The notes beneath the pieces are model-generated. The model searched no databases. It was given only the letters and a program-made list of their open reading frames with translations, and was not told the origin of the DNA. Positions 50,859-62,833 of a stretch of 64,000 nucleotides of DNA are shown here, in pieces. How positions within the stretch are numbered: the first letter of the stretch is position 1; the number at the start of each line of letters is the position of its first letter. The DNA comes from Anthoceros angustus (taxonomy: Eukaryota > Streptophyta > Anthocerotopsida > Anthocerotales > Anthocerotaceae), in NCBI GenBank assembly GCA_010909165.1, contig VJWM01000258.1, forward strand, positions 124,001 through 188,000. The letters are read 5' to 3'. A program made the translations under genes and the position numbers.

Positions 50859-52004
50859 ATGCCTAGCTTTCGACGCCATGGCAAGAGTGACAACATGACT
50901 CTGTGCGCAGTGGGAGCGATGGTGATGCTGACAGGGGTGCTGCTTTACATGTCCATGCTGCTCAGCCCTGCCCTATTCCGAGGCATCATTCAGGACGTTG
51001 TGTGTGATCATCAGAAGCAAGAGTATGTGGGAGGAGGGACGGATGCCCAGCAAAGGAGCCTTTTGCAATCACAGGCTCTCGCAGTAGCTGAGGTGAACCG
51101 CACACATGTGGTTGTGGAAGCAGGGGGAGGTGACCAGGCTCACATCCTAATTGAAGCCAGTCAAGTGACAGTGGATTGCAACTGCCCTCCCAGTAACGGT
51201 GGCAGTGCCGTGCTGAGAAGCAGAGCTGGGGATGCTAGTCACAAAAAGGTGAGCATCCTGATCGGCATCTTCACAACTGCTCCCAGGGCGGAGCGTCGGA
51301 ATCTGCTTCGACTTGCATATGGGGTTCAACACTCGGAGCATGCATTTGTGACTGTCAAGTTTGTGGTCGGGAGGGTGAAGAACTCCGAGGAGAAGATCCT
51401 ACTGGGAATGGAAATTTTGCACCACAACGATGTGCTCGTTCTGGACTGCGAAGAAAGCATCAACGACGGCAAGTCTTTCACCTTCTTCTCCACTCTTGCT
51501 GCCCAGGGCACCAAGTACGACTATGTCATGAAGTCAGACGATGATTCTTACTTGCGGCTAGATAATCTGGGAAGATCTTTGTACAGACTACCGAGGATAG
51601 ATGTCTACTATGGGTACATCCTTCCTTGCGAGAACACTGACCCCCATGCTTGGTACATGGCTGGCATGGGCTACGTGCTCTCATGGGATCTGGTGCAATG
51701 GATACACAAGTCGCCCATCCCCAGAGAAAACAGTGTTGGCACAGAGGATCAACTGATTGCAGATTGGTTCAACGCAGGAAAGAAGGCTAAGAATCGTGTC
51801 AACAAGAAGCCTCTGTTCTATGACCATCCGGAATTCGGGGGCCAGTGTTCCCATGAATTGGTCCCTGAGACCATTCTCATCCATCAGGTCAAAACTCAAG
51901 AACGATGGATCAATGTTTTGTCTTACTTTGAGGAGCAGCGGATGGTAGATCTGTTCCGAAGCGCAACTAAGGACAGCCAGCCTCCATCATTACCCGAATC
52001 CTGA
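50859..52004 (+). CDS. GT31-family beta-1,3-galactosyltransferase-like protein
   Basis: Single-exon gene of 381 residues. It has the type II layout of Golgi glycosyltransferases: a short basic N-terminus, a signal anchor near residues 14-40, a variable stem to about 125, then the catalytic domain. Family marks are KVSILIGIFTTAPRAERRNL with its arginines, FVVGRV, the metal-binding DDD in YVMKSDDDSYLRLDNL, YYGYILPC, WYMAGMGYVLSWDLVQWI and the acidic TEDQL. GT31 enzymes transfer galactose or GlcNAc in beta-1,3 linkage to glycoproteins or arabinogalactan proteins. The acceptor cannot be told. There is no galectin domain, so it is not of the HPGT/GALT galectin type. The start is the first ATG before the basic leader. 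Confidence 0.85.
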   Translation: MPSFRRHGKSDNMTLCAVGAMVMLTGVLLYMSMLLSPALFRGIIQDVVCDHQKQEYVGGGTDAQQRSLLQSQALAVAEVNRTHVVVEAGGGDQAHILIEASQVTVDCNCPPSNGGSAVLRSRAGDASHKKVSILIGIFTTAPRAERRNLLRLAYGVQHSEHAFVTVKFVVGRVKNSEEKILLGMEILHHNDVLVLDCEESINDGKSFTFFSTLAAQGTKYDYVMKSDDDSYLRLDNLGRSLYRLPRIDVYYGYILPCENTDPHAWYMAGMGYVLSWDLVQWIHKSPIPRENSVGTEDQLIADWFNAGKKAKNRVNKKPLFYDHPEFGGQCSHELVPETILIHQVKTQERWINVLSYFEEQRMVDLFRSATKDSQPPSLPES

Positions 52005-52438
52005 TGGTAACTTTGCAATCTTTCTGCCTATTGTAAAACCTATCTGCAAACAGGACCTTCCAAGCCTACAGCTTGGGAAATCTGTATGCCTATGAAGTGA
52101 AGCCTTTCCAGGACATCACTCCTTCGCAATTTGATTTTGTATTCCAACCATACCAAGACTTCGTGGAATCAAAAAGACTTATGTTGAGGGTGGAAAACGT
52201 TACCCCCCTGACAACATGAAATGTAGCACAACCAAGCCCTGATTTTCGGCTGTATAATTTGATTCCCGCCGAAACAAACGGATAGACGTGAAGCCCCTGG
52301 GCCCGGAAAAACTCCTTTACAGCAGCATGATTGCCAGTCGCTACACCCGGCCATGGCAGGTGAAGCCTTCAAGAGAAATGTGAAGGCTTGAGGAGCTCGA
52401 GGACTTGCCTTGGTGCCCATAACCAGCCAAGCTTGAAC
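52005..52438. other. Spacer between GT31 and GDSL genes
   Basis: No gene seen in ~430 bp. Holds the GT31 3' UTR and the presumed GDSL promoter. Confidence 0.4.
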
Positions 52439-54028
52439 ATGGCACCGTGCACGGTGATTGTGCTGGTGGCTTTGTGGATGGTCGCGGCGCCTGGATGGCT
52501 GGCCAAGGGCGACGCCGGCACCTCATCTGTTGCTGCTCTGTCTGACTGCTCTCCTGCCCTGTTCGTCTTCGGCGCATCTCTTGTGGACGTGGGTCAGAAT
52601 GCAGCCTGCATGCCCTTCCGATCGTACGCCGAGTTCCCTCCCTATGGAGTCGCCTACTTCGGCAAGCCGATGCAGAGATTCAGCAACGGCCGCCTTTTCA
52701 TCGATTTCGTGTGTCAGTGAGCAGTTCTGCAATCCCACCTTCTTGTCTTGTCCTGACCTGCATTTAGCACAAGAGTGTGATAGTATTCAAATGTTGTTTA
52801 TTTTGGGTTCTTATTGTGCTGGGCGATGGTTAACAGCACAGGCTCTGGGGCAAGACCTTCTCCAACCATACTTTAAGACTGTGGGTGCAAATTTCATACC
52901 TGGAGTTTGCTTCGCATCGTCTGGTGCAACAGCTGAGAATACTACGGTTGTGGGAGATGGGAGCTCGAGCAGCGGGCTTTTTTCTCTCTTGGTGCAGATT
53001 GACCAGTTTCGAGCCTTCAGATCTTCCATTGAAGAGTCAGGTGTGGGACTTTGCAAAGTATTCCACCTGTTATGTGGAGAAGATGGTTGCTGCTGACACT
53101 GCCACTGTCCTGACAAAACCTAGCAGGTGCCACTACTGCCGGCCTGCCTTCCTCACAGCGTCTAGCGGAAGGGATTTACATCATGCAGATTGGCAACAAT
53201 GACTATCTGCACAAGGCCTTCAGGACCCCCGATTTTGATCCAGTGGCTACCGTTCGTTCAGTGATGACTCCAATAGCGACTGCAATCAAGGTAAAACCAA
53301 CACCCGCTCATCCCTCAGACTAGGTCTTGGGAGCGTTTGCGAAGGGTGTATACTGATGGATGGTTTTCTGCAGGGCCTATACGACGGAGGTGCCAGGAAC
53401 ATTGTGGTGACAAACGTGATGCCATTAGGCTGCATGCCAGTGATCCTTGCCAACTTCCAGCCACCTCCCGACAAGACAGATGAGTACGGCTGCATGATTG
53501 ACTACAACGAGCTTGTGCAACTCCACAACACGGAACTCGAGCTCTTGCTCAACAAACTGCGAGAAGAAGTGCAGGCTGCCAACGTTAACCTACTCATGTT
53601 CGACATGTACGGCATCTACTGGGACGCCATCACAAACCCATCCAAATACGGTGAGCAGAGCCTTCATTCCCTGTGCAGTGCACTGCCTTCAACGTCCTTT
53701 CCTCGTGTGTTCATGAACCGTCCTGGCAACAGGACTGACACACACCATACAAGCATGCTGCGGAGCTGGAGGGCCGCCTTACAACTACCGCAACGAGGTG
53801 CACTGTGGGAAAAGCGGCTACGTGAACGGCAACCTGGTCAGTGCGGACTCCTGCCCCGACCCGGACTCGTACATGATATGGGACTCGGTGCACGCGACCG
53901 ACGCTTTCAATTACCACATCGCCCAAGCTTTCCTCACAGGCGAGTACATGCTCCCGCCCTACTCCATCCAGGAAATTTGCAGACTCTCGCAGCATCTTGC
54001 CCACTCAACGTCGGCACACGCTGCGTGA
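52439..54028 (+). CDS. GDSL-type esterase/lipase (SGNH hydrolase), secreted
   Basis: Five exons join in frame: 52439-52712, 52837-53040, 53127-53290, 53374-53650 and 53754-54028. They give 397 residues. A cleavable signal peptide is likely (hydrophobic residues 5-22). Block I reads FVFGASLVDVGQN, so the usual Asp of GDSL is Ala, but the nucleophile Ser is kept. Block II is CFASSGAT, block III is IGNNDY (Asn of the oxyanion hole), and block V is WDSVHATDA with the catalytic Asp and His. Plant members of about 350-400 residues act on acyl or acetyl esters outside the cell, for example in cutin or xylan metabolism. The fourth exon holds the family's LYDGGARNIVVTN and PLGCMP words. The gene is convergent with the LTP-like gene, with 110 bp between stops. 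Confidence 0.9.
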
Positions 54029-54138
54029 TGCTTATACCCAAGACCAGCCAAAAAACCATCCATCTCCATTTATTACAAGCTTTTAGCATACAACAGAAGC
54101 CCGCCCTTGAGCCCGGGCCGGGCAGCATCTCATGGCGT

Positions 54139-54540
54139 CTAAGATCGAGCAGCAGGAGGAGGAGGAGGCGGAAATTCGTCGGTGCAGTTCACGCAACGGA
54201 AGGCGTGCTTCCCCAGCAAGTGCCTGCATCGGGCGTAGACCCCGCGGTGGTTTTGGGGCGGCCCGAGGAAGATGCACAGGCAAACGTGCACCGGCACCTC
54301 CAAGATGGTCTCGCAGCACTGTGCGTCCACATTCTCAGGCTCGAGAGTCACAGGCAGCGATCCGTGGGTTGTCAGGGTGCAGTTGGGCGTCAGGGCACCC
54401 CAGTTGCACGCATTCTGGAAGCTCGGGGGGGCAATGCTGCACGCATAGCGTCCTCCTTCTACCAGCACTCGTCCATGCACATGGAAGCAGACCAGGAGCA
54501 GCACAGGCAAGAAAGCCCACGACCTCTTTCCCATCGCCAT
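54139..54540 (-). CDS. Secreted 8-cysteine LTP-like protein
   Basis: Single exon, 133 residues. A signal peptide covers about residues 1-23 (RSWAFLPVLLLVCFHVHG). The mature part has the order C...C...CC...CxC...C...C: QCCETILEVPVHVCLCIFL is close to the plant lipid-transfer CC...CLC core, followed by ARCRHLL and FRCVNC. One or two extra cysteines are present. Such proteins bind lipids in the apophlast or on the cell surface. There is no hydrophobic C-terminal tail, so a GPI anchor is unlikely; the end is a run of six prolines. The assignment rests on cysteine spacing and is moderate. The ATG at 54540 is chosen because it precedes the signal peptide; another Met lies two codons on. Confidence 0.65.
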   Translation of the reverse strand: MAMGKRSWAFLPVLLLVCFHVHGRVLVEGGRYACSIAPPSFQNACNWGALTPNCTLTTHGSLPVTLEPENVDAQCCETILEVPVHVCLCIFLGPPQNHRGVYARCRHLLGKHAFRCVNCTDEFPPPPPPAARS

Positions 54541-55908
54541 TGTAAGTTGGTATGAGAAGAACGTTCAATGGCAACACATTCCCTCGCCCTCTATGGTACT
54601 GTGATGGGTCGTTGCGGGTCAAACGGTCAAACTGGACTCTCTGCCACCTGCAATCGGAAGCTGACCTGTTTGCCTCCGATTGCTGAAGCCTGCCCACCAA
54701 CCCGTTTGCGCTGTCGTGGCCATGTATGTAATGTGAAGCTCTCAGTTGAACTGCAGCCATGGCTGAAGCTCAAGTATGTATCCATGTGAAGGCCCATCAG
54801 AATACATAGGGCCCTTGAAGAGCCGTTTCCCATGTAACCCTGGCCTGGCCCTCAAAAAACGCATGGGTTGGATGCTCATGAAATGGAAAAGCATGTGCTG
54901 GGCCGCCACATGCCCTTGCGATACCGAAATCGGTCTTTACAAGCGTCGGGGTTTCACACTGGCAGCATACAGCACTTCCGCATGGTATGCCCAAAGTCCG
55001 AATCACAGCATGGTCCGCCCTTTAGCTCACGAACGATTGTAAAAGGGGTCGGAATCAGGTGTCCTCCTCTGCAATGTTGTGCCAAATCTGGACCCGTATT
55101 TTCAACTGGAAAAAAGGCAAATCCTGGACAGGACAGGCTGGAGGGTGAAGTTTCAGGATTGAGCATAATGGAGAATGTTCACCATGTATGACAGGGTACT
55201 CGCAATTTCGACCTCATCTCTTCCCAGTCGCGCAAGGTGGTGTGGCTGAAAACAGGTGCGACTGTTTAGTGGAGGCTGCAGGTGCAGCCGCCAGTCCATT
55301 CTATGTGAGACAGTGCCAAGCTGGCTTGCCTTTAAATTACCGTTGCTTCGGCTTGTCTGGCAACATGAAGACATCCGGAGCTTGACAATAATGTCCGGAG
55401 TTATTGGATACGGGTTTGGAAGGGCCGCATCTCATGCACATGGCTCATGAGGAGGTTGTCTGTACAGCCTTGTTCCCATGTCCGGGAAGGACCACTGGGA
55501 ACATTTTGTTACTGCAAAAGTTTCAGTTTCGAGAAAATGCATATGCCAACACTTTGTTGACGACGGCACATCCGAAAACTCGCTCCGAATGTGCTTGCAT
55601 GCTTTCACAGACGCGCCTGCCCTAGCTGGGTCATGTTACATGGTCAGTGCCAACGTTTGAGCTTTGTAGAGGAAGTGTGTGGTGCTGGTAGCATCCGTGC
55701 CCTAGCTAGGTCATCAATGCAGCCTGTGTGGCCATGGCAGTGGAAACCGAGCCGGACCCATGCTGCGAGGAAGGTGCTGGGCTTTGTTTCCCAGGCGTTG
55801 ATCGGGAGTGTGAAGAATCGCAACTTTCATGAGACTATACATGACACAAAAGAGAAAAATCCAATGCATTGGCACAAAGCGGTAAGAAGTGCCACAACTA
55901 TATGATTG
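54541..55908. other. Intergenic region, no gene seen
   Basis: Should contain the LTP-like promoter near 54541-54800. Short open frames on both strands have no recognisable domain. Confidence 0.4.
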
Positions 55909-56177
55909 TCAGGCCTGCTTCACACCTGATCCTGGCATCTGCAGGTAGAATCTGATGGCTTCAGATGGCTTTCCCTTTCGAGCAAAAGCCAAGATTATGG
56001 ACGACGACATGAACGCGTCTGGAACAAGCACCTTGGTAACGCTTGCACAGCTTCGTCCAATTTGCCATGGCAAGCGTAAATGCAGATGATGGGGTCGGCC
56101 AGAGGAATGCCCTGCACTCGTACCCACTTATAACAGGCAGAGAATGGGCCCGCTTCCCTAGACCCACAGGCCCACAT
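55909..56177 (-). pseudogene. Pentatricopeptide repeat fragment, frameshifted
   Basis: Two overlapping minus-strand frames together give about two PPR units. One has ADPIICIYACHGKLDEAVQ; the next has PDAFMSSSIILAFARKGKPS followed by EAIRFYLQM and a stop. The change of frame falls near 56050. PPR proteins bind organelle RNA, but this piece is far too short and lacks targeting sequence. It is best seen as a gene remnant or as one exon of a decayed gene. Confidence 0.5.
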
Positions 56178-57961
56178 CCCTCTCAGCCCCGCATCTTTCT
56201 CAGGACCAGCCGGAAACCAGACAGGCTAACAGAAAACCCTCACAGAGGACCAAGAGCTCCAACACTTCAACAGCCTCGCACCGCTCCACTCTCGCTGTGT
56301 CTGGTCAGGGTTTCACCCATAGAGGATGTGAATCTGGACAGCAAGCCAGCATCCCTCCTGGCCTGGTGCTCATCCACCCACTCAGGCTTGTACGAATTGT
56401 CGAGCAACAGCGGGGGCTTCAACGTCTTGTGCCATCCTGGGGGCTCTTGGCAATGGCATCCGCCCTGTAGTCCCACCACTGCCAGGGATCTGAGAAGAAG
56501 TCTGCCTCTGGTGCTCCCTGAGCTACTGCAGACGTTCCTGACGCCCAACATGCCTTTCCTACTACTTCATTGCAGGAACGATTATCGAGACGACGACGAC
56601 AGAGCAAGCGCTGCTCGTTTAGCAATCGGCATGTCTAGATAAAAATATTCCCGAATGTCATAACCCACGGTCATAAAACGACCTTCAAGGTCTTCCTTCG
56701 AGTAACATAAAGGCTCGTTTGACTGACTGGATGTCGGCTGTGAAGTGCAGGCTTCTCTTTGCTCCAGCTTCTTGTTGTCTCCCATTTATCATATTTCCGC
56801 TTGGAAAATGGGTAGTCTAACCGGAAGTCAAGTTCTGTTATATCCCAAGTCCTGTGTCTTGCAGAGAGGGACAAAGAAGCCGCTGTAAGAAGACCAGTAC
56901 CTGATTAAAATATTAATATCATATAATTTGTTACGTAAATGCTCATAATAACGCGCTGGGGGGTGATGGAGAGGTGCCAGGCGGGATGCCTTGAATGGAC
57001 ACCAAGAATCATTAAGAACGGACCTGTACATGGTGAATGATAAAGGCCTAAAAGCGTGTTCCCAACATGGGTGTACAGCGCGCGTACTTTGGTCATGCGG
57101 GATTCCGAACTGAAGCGCGAATCGCGATTTGTCAAGCGGGGCAGTAGCTGGCAATGGGCATGGTGGGATCCGTAACCGGCGCTGAAGTGCGCGGTAAACC
57201 GCGCGGCGAACTGCGGGGGGCAGCGGGGGAAGGCGGTGGCGCGCGGTTCGGCTCGGCGCGGGGCCGGGCCCGGGCCCCCCGCTCGGGAGTCGGGCCGCGA
57301 CCTGCGGTCCTTCCCTCCCGCTCGCGCGCTCGTCGCGGCGGGCGATACTCACCGGGCGGCGGAACCGGCTCCCGGAAACTGCTCTTTCCCGATAAATTAT
57401 TAGCGCGGCCGGAGTTTGCCGGTAACGGAGGCCCAGCCGGGCGACCGTTTCCGGTTTGAAAAGGGCGAGAGCGGGAGAGGCGGAGCATTCGCCGGGGGGC
57501 GGGATTCGCCGAGCGCGTCTCGCGCTGATCTCTGAGCGCGCTCTGCTCCCGCTCTGCGCTCGTCCCGTCCTCCTCCTCCTCCACCTCCTCCACCTCCTCC
57601 TCCTCCTCCTCGCCTCGTCCTGCTCCTGGTCCTCTCTCTGCGCGGCCTGCGAGCTCTGGCCACACAGCCAGCCCACATGAGAGAGGCGGGGCTCGCTCTG
57701 GCGGGATTGTCCCGCGTGAGCTGGCTGCTCAGTCCGGCCTGCCTGTCCTTTCAGGCTCGCATTTCCGCCGCTGCTCGCCGGACGGGCCCTTGCGCAACGG
57801 CAGCCGACCGGAGACATGGTACTCACGCTGCTGCCGCTGTCTCTGCATCCGATGCTGCAGTGCTTTGCCTCTTGCGGAATTCGCTTGGGAATGTTTGTGG
57901 TCAAGTCGGGGAGTGCTATGTGGAATTGGCGGCCTTTTGCTCCTCTCCTGTGTGCTCAATT
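56178..57961. promoter_or_regulatory. CpG-rich leader/promoter region of the PLATZ gene
   Basis: Bases 56178-57150 show no gene. Bases about 57150-57520 are very GC- and CpG-rich, island-like. A (CTC)n/GAG tract with CAC interruptions spans 57567-57612, a common plant 5' UTR feature. Large minus-strand frames here (for example across 56828-57904) are composition artefacts. The PLATZ start codon follows at 57962, so a long leader or first intron may lie here. Confidence 0.45.
57567..57612 (+). repeat. (CTC)n-type microsatellite
   Basis: Runs of cctcctcctcctccacc repeat across 46 bases upstream of the PLATZ gene. Confidence 0.85.
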
Positions 57962-59246
57962 ATGGCGGCTGTGCAGGTGGGATATGCTATCACTCTAGTG
58001 CCTCAAAGGCCGGATTGGTTGGAGGCGCTGCTCACCGAGAAGTTCTTCAGTCCCTGCCTCAAGCACGCCGCTGCTAAGAAGAATGAGAGGAACATCTTCT
58101 GCCTCGATTGTAATGACAGCATCTGTCAGCATTGCCTCTCGCCGCACCGGACGCACCGTCTGCTCCAGGTAGTCACTCGAAGTGCCGTTTCTGCAGCTCT
58201 TACTCATGCCGAATTGCAACGTTTTGAGCTTGAGCTCTCTCAACTTGTTTGCCGCAAGTAGATCTCCGAAATCTGTGCTCAGCGGATCCGGAGCAGCTGA
58301 GAATTCAGATCTGGAGTCGCAGTGGCTGGCCGATTTAGCTGAATGTGGAGCTGCTGGCTCAACTCGAGTTCCTCGCCTCAATTTTCGGTGTTTGCTTTCA
58401 GATCCGGAGATATGTTTACCACGATGTAATTCGACTACAAGACATTCAGAAATTGGTGGACTGCGCCTTAGTTCAGGTATGGAATCGGGGGCATGGGAAG
58501 CGGTGGATTGGATTTAGTCTCATGCCGTTCAGATCTGCATGTGCTGCTTCAAAGGCAATTAGGATAATTAGTCTTGAGATTGGACCTCGCGACACTGCTG
58601 GCTGCACAATTCGTCGCCTCATTTCCTTGCCGCTCGCCGTACTTGCAGACGTACATCATCAACAGCGCGCGGGTGGTGTTTCTGAACCAGAGGCCTCAGC
58701 CCCGGCCTACAAAATCGCAGGGTAATGCGTGTGAAACCTGCGACAGGAGCCTCCAGGACGCCTACCGCTACTGCTCCGTTGCCTGCAAGGTGAGCAGTAG
58801 TGAATTCTGCCTTCAAAGTTCCCCCATTTCGTGCACTGCAGCCATTTCCGGAAATCGAACAGTGGTGCTCGATGCAGGTGGATGCTACCATCAGTCAAGG
58901 TGTGGAATTAGCGGGGATCTTGCCGCGCTGCAATAGTCTGCCCTTCACAGACTTCTGCCCCTGCTCGCCACCGGACAGCGACAAGACTGGCAAGGTGGAA
59001 ATTGAGGAAGACTTCTCTCCCAACTCGGTGCTGGATAAGCCGCAGTCTCTAACGTCGTCGGCCTCTACTGACCTGGACGACAGCAATTGTTGCGCCACTC
59101 TTACCTCCACCGCCACCACTGTGTCTCCATTCAAGAAGAGCAGAAGTTGTCGGCCCCCATCAACCCCGCCTGCCATCCCTCCGTCTCCCAGGATACCCTC
59201 TGTCAACAGAAGAAAGGGCACGCCACACCGGTCACCTAGTTACTAA
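57962..59246 (+). CDS. PLATZ family zinc-dependent DNA-binding protein
   Basis: Four exons join in frame: 57962-58168, 58402-58476, 58649-58789 and 58878-59246, giving 263 residues. PLATZ marks appear in order: [96 protein letters not shown] and YRYCSVACK. The Cys/His clusters bind zinc. PLATZ proteins are plant-specific nuclear factors that bind A/T-rich DNA, and several affect RNA polymerase III or growth. Exon junctions fall inside the domain at the usual PLATZ intron sites. The C-terminal half is Ser/Thr/Pro-rich and ends in [12 protein letters not shown], a conserved family end. Starts further upstream are in frame, but this Met is nearest the domain. Confidence 0.93.
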
Positions 59247-60835
59247 CCGCTCCCTGCCTTGCTTTCCTCTGAGGAAGCAGCTTGGCTTCGCTGCGGGGCA
59301 CTACTGCAGGGGCTTGCCCTCCTGCAAGAAGGAGGCTAGTTCTCTCGCTGCTGCGTCAGAGAGTTCTACTTATTCTGCTACTTTCTCTACTTGGCGTCAG
59401 ACCCTCCAGGTTGCACTTTCTTCGACCCAGAAGCATCCTTGTGTTTTATGGCCCTCTAGCTGCAGCGGTTTTTCATCGTTGCTTTCGTGTTTGCTGCCAT
59501 TGCCTCTGAGGATCAAGGGTTGCAGTTTTCAGCAGACATCTACCACTGAGGGTGGGCGGGTTATAACTTAATATGTAGCAGCTGGGCAGACTGGATTCGT
59601 TGATATACAAGCCATTGAGGTAAAATTTTTCATTTGAGGCTTGTGTCAAATCACGAGTGTATGGGAGATTCGTACAGAACCCTTCCGTACATATTTAGGT
59701 CCAAATATTGGGACCTTGAGCGGACTGTTCCTGTGTATGAGAATGAGAGGTGTGGATGGAGCAATTTCCGCCTGTACCATGCGTGGGCATCGTGAAAATC
59801 TCGATAAAAGCTGATGTTGTATCTGGCGGGTGCAGACGCTTTATCCCGTACAGAAATACGTGTTTGTATAGCCTACAGAGGTCTTCAGTGAGGTAACAGC
59901 AGACTGTCGACAAAGCTGTTGCCAGTTGGTGAATTCGTGAACATCGTTTTCACCTTCTGTTGAAATGTAACTACGGGATTTCACTTGTGTAGATCAGGGA
60001 TTTTGATGGAGGTTATCGTTGCTCGCGGAGAATCCTACAGTCTGCAGTCTGCTGACGTACAACGCGTTGATGATAGCGAACATCCAAGCTTCCAATCGAT
60101 AACTAAAACGTTAAGTTTTAATCGACAGCTCAAAACTAAAATATTACGTATGTTCAAATTGAGACCGAAATCATTGCTGTTCAAATCAAGAGTTTAAAAC
60201 CATTCCCTTGAAATGAAAAGTTAAAACCATGACTTTCAAATCGAGAGTAAAAAAAGATTCGAATGTATAGCACAAAAATATTAGCTCAAATTGATAACTT
60301 AAATATTACGTTAGACTAAATCCTATCCACTACTTCCAATCTCCTAGATCATCTGTTTATCCAGTACATGTCCGCGTGTAAGCTAGCAAGTACATAACCC
60401 AGACAAAAAGCCAGTAGCTGTCCGCGTATAAGCTAGCAAGTACATAACCCGAGCACAAAGCCGTTCTGGATATGTGACGTTTGGATCCATTGATAGCTAA
60501 AATATTATGTGTGATCAAATTGAGAGAAAATCATTAAGTTAAAATCAAGAGTTCAAACCATTAGGTTCAAATTGAAAAAACTTTTAAATATGAAATGAAA
60601 TGGATAGCTAAAAATATCATGTTAAAATTGAAAGCTAAAGTATTAGGTTAGACTAAATCCAATCCACTGCTTCCAATGTTCCCGATCACCTATTTATCCA
60701 ATTTTTTTCGGCACCTCACTTCCATGTCATGCAAGGAGGCCGGCAACTTCCTCGATGAAGCAGAGACAACAACTGATGGAAAAGCTTGAAAAGCATTTTA
60801 AGTACTTTGCTAATTCTGCCAGGTTTTATATCACC
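59247..60835. repeat. AT-rich 3' flank with degenerate repeats
   Basis: Bases 59247-59990 are 3' flank of PLATZ with no gene seen. From 60080 to 60680 phrases such as 'taaaatattacg', 'caaattgagag' and 'tcaagagtttaaaacc' recur with drift. A ~50-bp doubling at 60361-60460 repeats 'agctagcaagtacataaccc'. No element can be named. Confidence 0.5.
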
Positions 60836-60854
60836 ACTGATGCTTGAAATTTGA

Positions 60855-61999
60855 TTTCTATACTGATTCCCGACTAGGTTATGGGCTCATTGACTAATCA
60901 ATGAAGCTGTGCAGTTGCCATTGCCTGTCAACGGTTCATGGTTTCTAGGTTGTGTGCATGCACCTTGGTGGTAGGCAACGCAACGCCGGAAGTGACAGGA
61001 CGCAAGTGCAACTGGAGATTGATGTTGGCTACCGAGGTCAATTTCTATGAACGCTGGCTCAACGTTGACCTATGAACGCTCCTCTCCTACCGGATACACA
61101 TTGGATTTTTCAACTAGCGAGTAACTAAAAGCTGGTATGCCTTTTAAGATGATATGTCACGACATGGAATTTCTACATTCGGATCATTCAAGAGATAATA
61201 TTTGAAGGTGAACATACACAAAGCGTTCGGGTCTTTGGGAAGGTTGTTTTTGATGGTTGTCGGAATATCCCTTTTAGGATGTAATTGCCAAATTCGTACT
61301 GAAAAAACGGGTTTAACTCACAGTCATGGCATCTTCCTTTCAACGGACCACCATAGCGTAATCGGTAGTACCACTTTCGCAGATGCGACTTACCAGAATA
61401 ATACCCATGTTGGCTCCCATCCTCGGGTAAAATACTTGCTCCGGATTTTTGGTGCCTTTTATTCCAATCATTGTGAAGCGAGCTGGATGATTGTGTGAAA
61501 TCATATTCTCGAACTAAGGAGTGCCATGTGTACACCCGCGCCTTTGAAATAATCAAACGTGTGAACGCTTGAACATTACGCGGGTGATGTCGGCCGCATC
61601 GACGGCCCGCCCGGCCTTGCGGCGCTTGGAATCATGATTACATAAACATTGATAGCGTCATTATACGATCATGATTACGACATGCGGTTATGGATTGTGA
61701 AAGCGATGTGATCAATGCTCAGCGCTATCGTCATATCTGAAAGGGTTTTCACTAGTGAAAGGCAACCATATATGCCAAGATGGTGTTGCGGCTTGACGGA
61801 AGCATGTCCACAATAGAAGGCGAGGTTTGCAAGGAACTCAATGCCGGCATGATGTCACACTTTTGTCTTAACATTTCAGGAGAAAGTAATATATTTTTCT
61901 ACTATCTTTGGACTCCGCAATCCAGTCGCAGCATGTTAGATATCATGAAACTAGGTGCGGAGTTGTTCCACACTTATTCCCAAACCCAAAACACATGAC
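60855..61999 (+). repeat. Left copy of a ~1.15-kb direct duplication
   Basis: Matches 62834-63975 in the same orientation. Landmarks present in both include 'gactaggttatgggctcatt', 'caacgttgacctatgaacgc', 'aggttgtttttgatggttgt' and 'ttcaggagaaagtaatatat'. Differences are many short indels scattered throughout rather than base changes. Confidence 0.85.
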
Positions 62000-62833
62000 A
62001 TTACTCCTACTTTGAATCGAGACCCTCACCCTCCTTCAATGGTGTCATTACCATCATTGTCGCCTCCATCGCCTCATTGGAAGTGCATGGAATTCGTCGG
62101 AGCACTCACTTCTCCTTTATAGCTTTTTATCCGGCTCGTCTGAGATGCTTCACGGAAGTTAGCTTAAAACCCATAGTATACTATAACGCTTTTTTTACAA
62201 ACAAATTTTGATGTTTGGAGGTCTTTGCACTTTCACCTTTTCGCAAGTGGCTCTTCCATTTCACTCCTCGAGAAATACTCCCCAACATATTTGCCCTCGT
62301 AAGCATCGCAGGTCCGTCGCCACCGATTGCACAAGTATATAGGGTTCGGTGCAGAGGTGGATAACAATCTTCGATACTTTAAACGCCATGTTGTGTGTCG
62401 CCTTCACGGCGTCACAATGAACATTCTTCTCTATCTCCGTGATATTTCCATTCATCCTCCATTTCCTCTGGCGATAGTGCTTTGATGGGCCCTAGGTACA
62501 TGGCCTTGTGGTATATCGCATAATAAAGCCTCATCCAATCACTTCTTCCGGTATCTACTTGGAGGAATGCCTCACGCTGCCCCTGTCGTACCATCTCCAA
62601 GGGGTTATCGTCCAATGTTATGGTCTACTATATTTGCGATTTCAACTTGATCATTCTAGAAATCCATCCACCATTCTTCCTCCGCAGTAGTCAAATAAGT
62701 TGGTAGCTTTTATCAATCCTTTCTTCAAGTGATCTAACGCCTTGGTAAAGATTCTCACTTTTGTCTTGACAGGCTGCCATCAATTGGCCGATGATGTCTC
62801 TGGAACATAAGACAAAAACTCCATCTTTGAATT
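62000..62833. other. Spacer between the terminal duplicate blocks
   Basis: Minus-strand open frames at 62615-62412 and 62455-62261 read in adjacent frames and include WMRLYYAIYHKAMYLGPIKA and PEEMEDEWKYHG. They may be remnants of a transposon-encoded protein, but I recognise no family. No other gene is seen. Confidence 0.3.

Noticed and set aside
56043-56642. 199-residue plus-strand frame near 56 kb
   Set aside because: No domain. It overlaps the antisense PPR remnant, which has recognisable repeat motifs.
56828-57904. 358-residue minus-strand frame upstream of PLATZ
   Set aside because: Arg/Ala/Glu-rich low-complexity product of a CpG-rich region and a CTC repeat. No domain or splice support.
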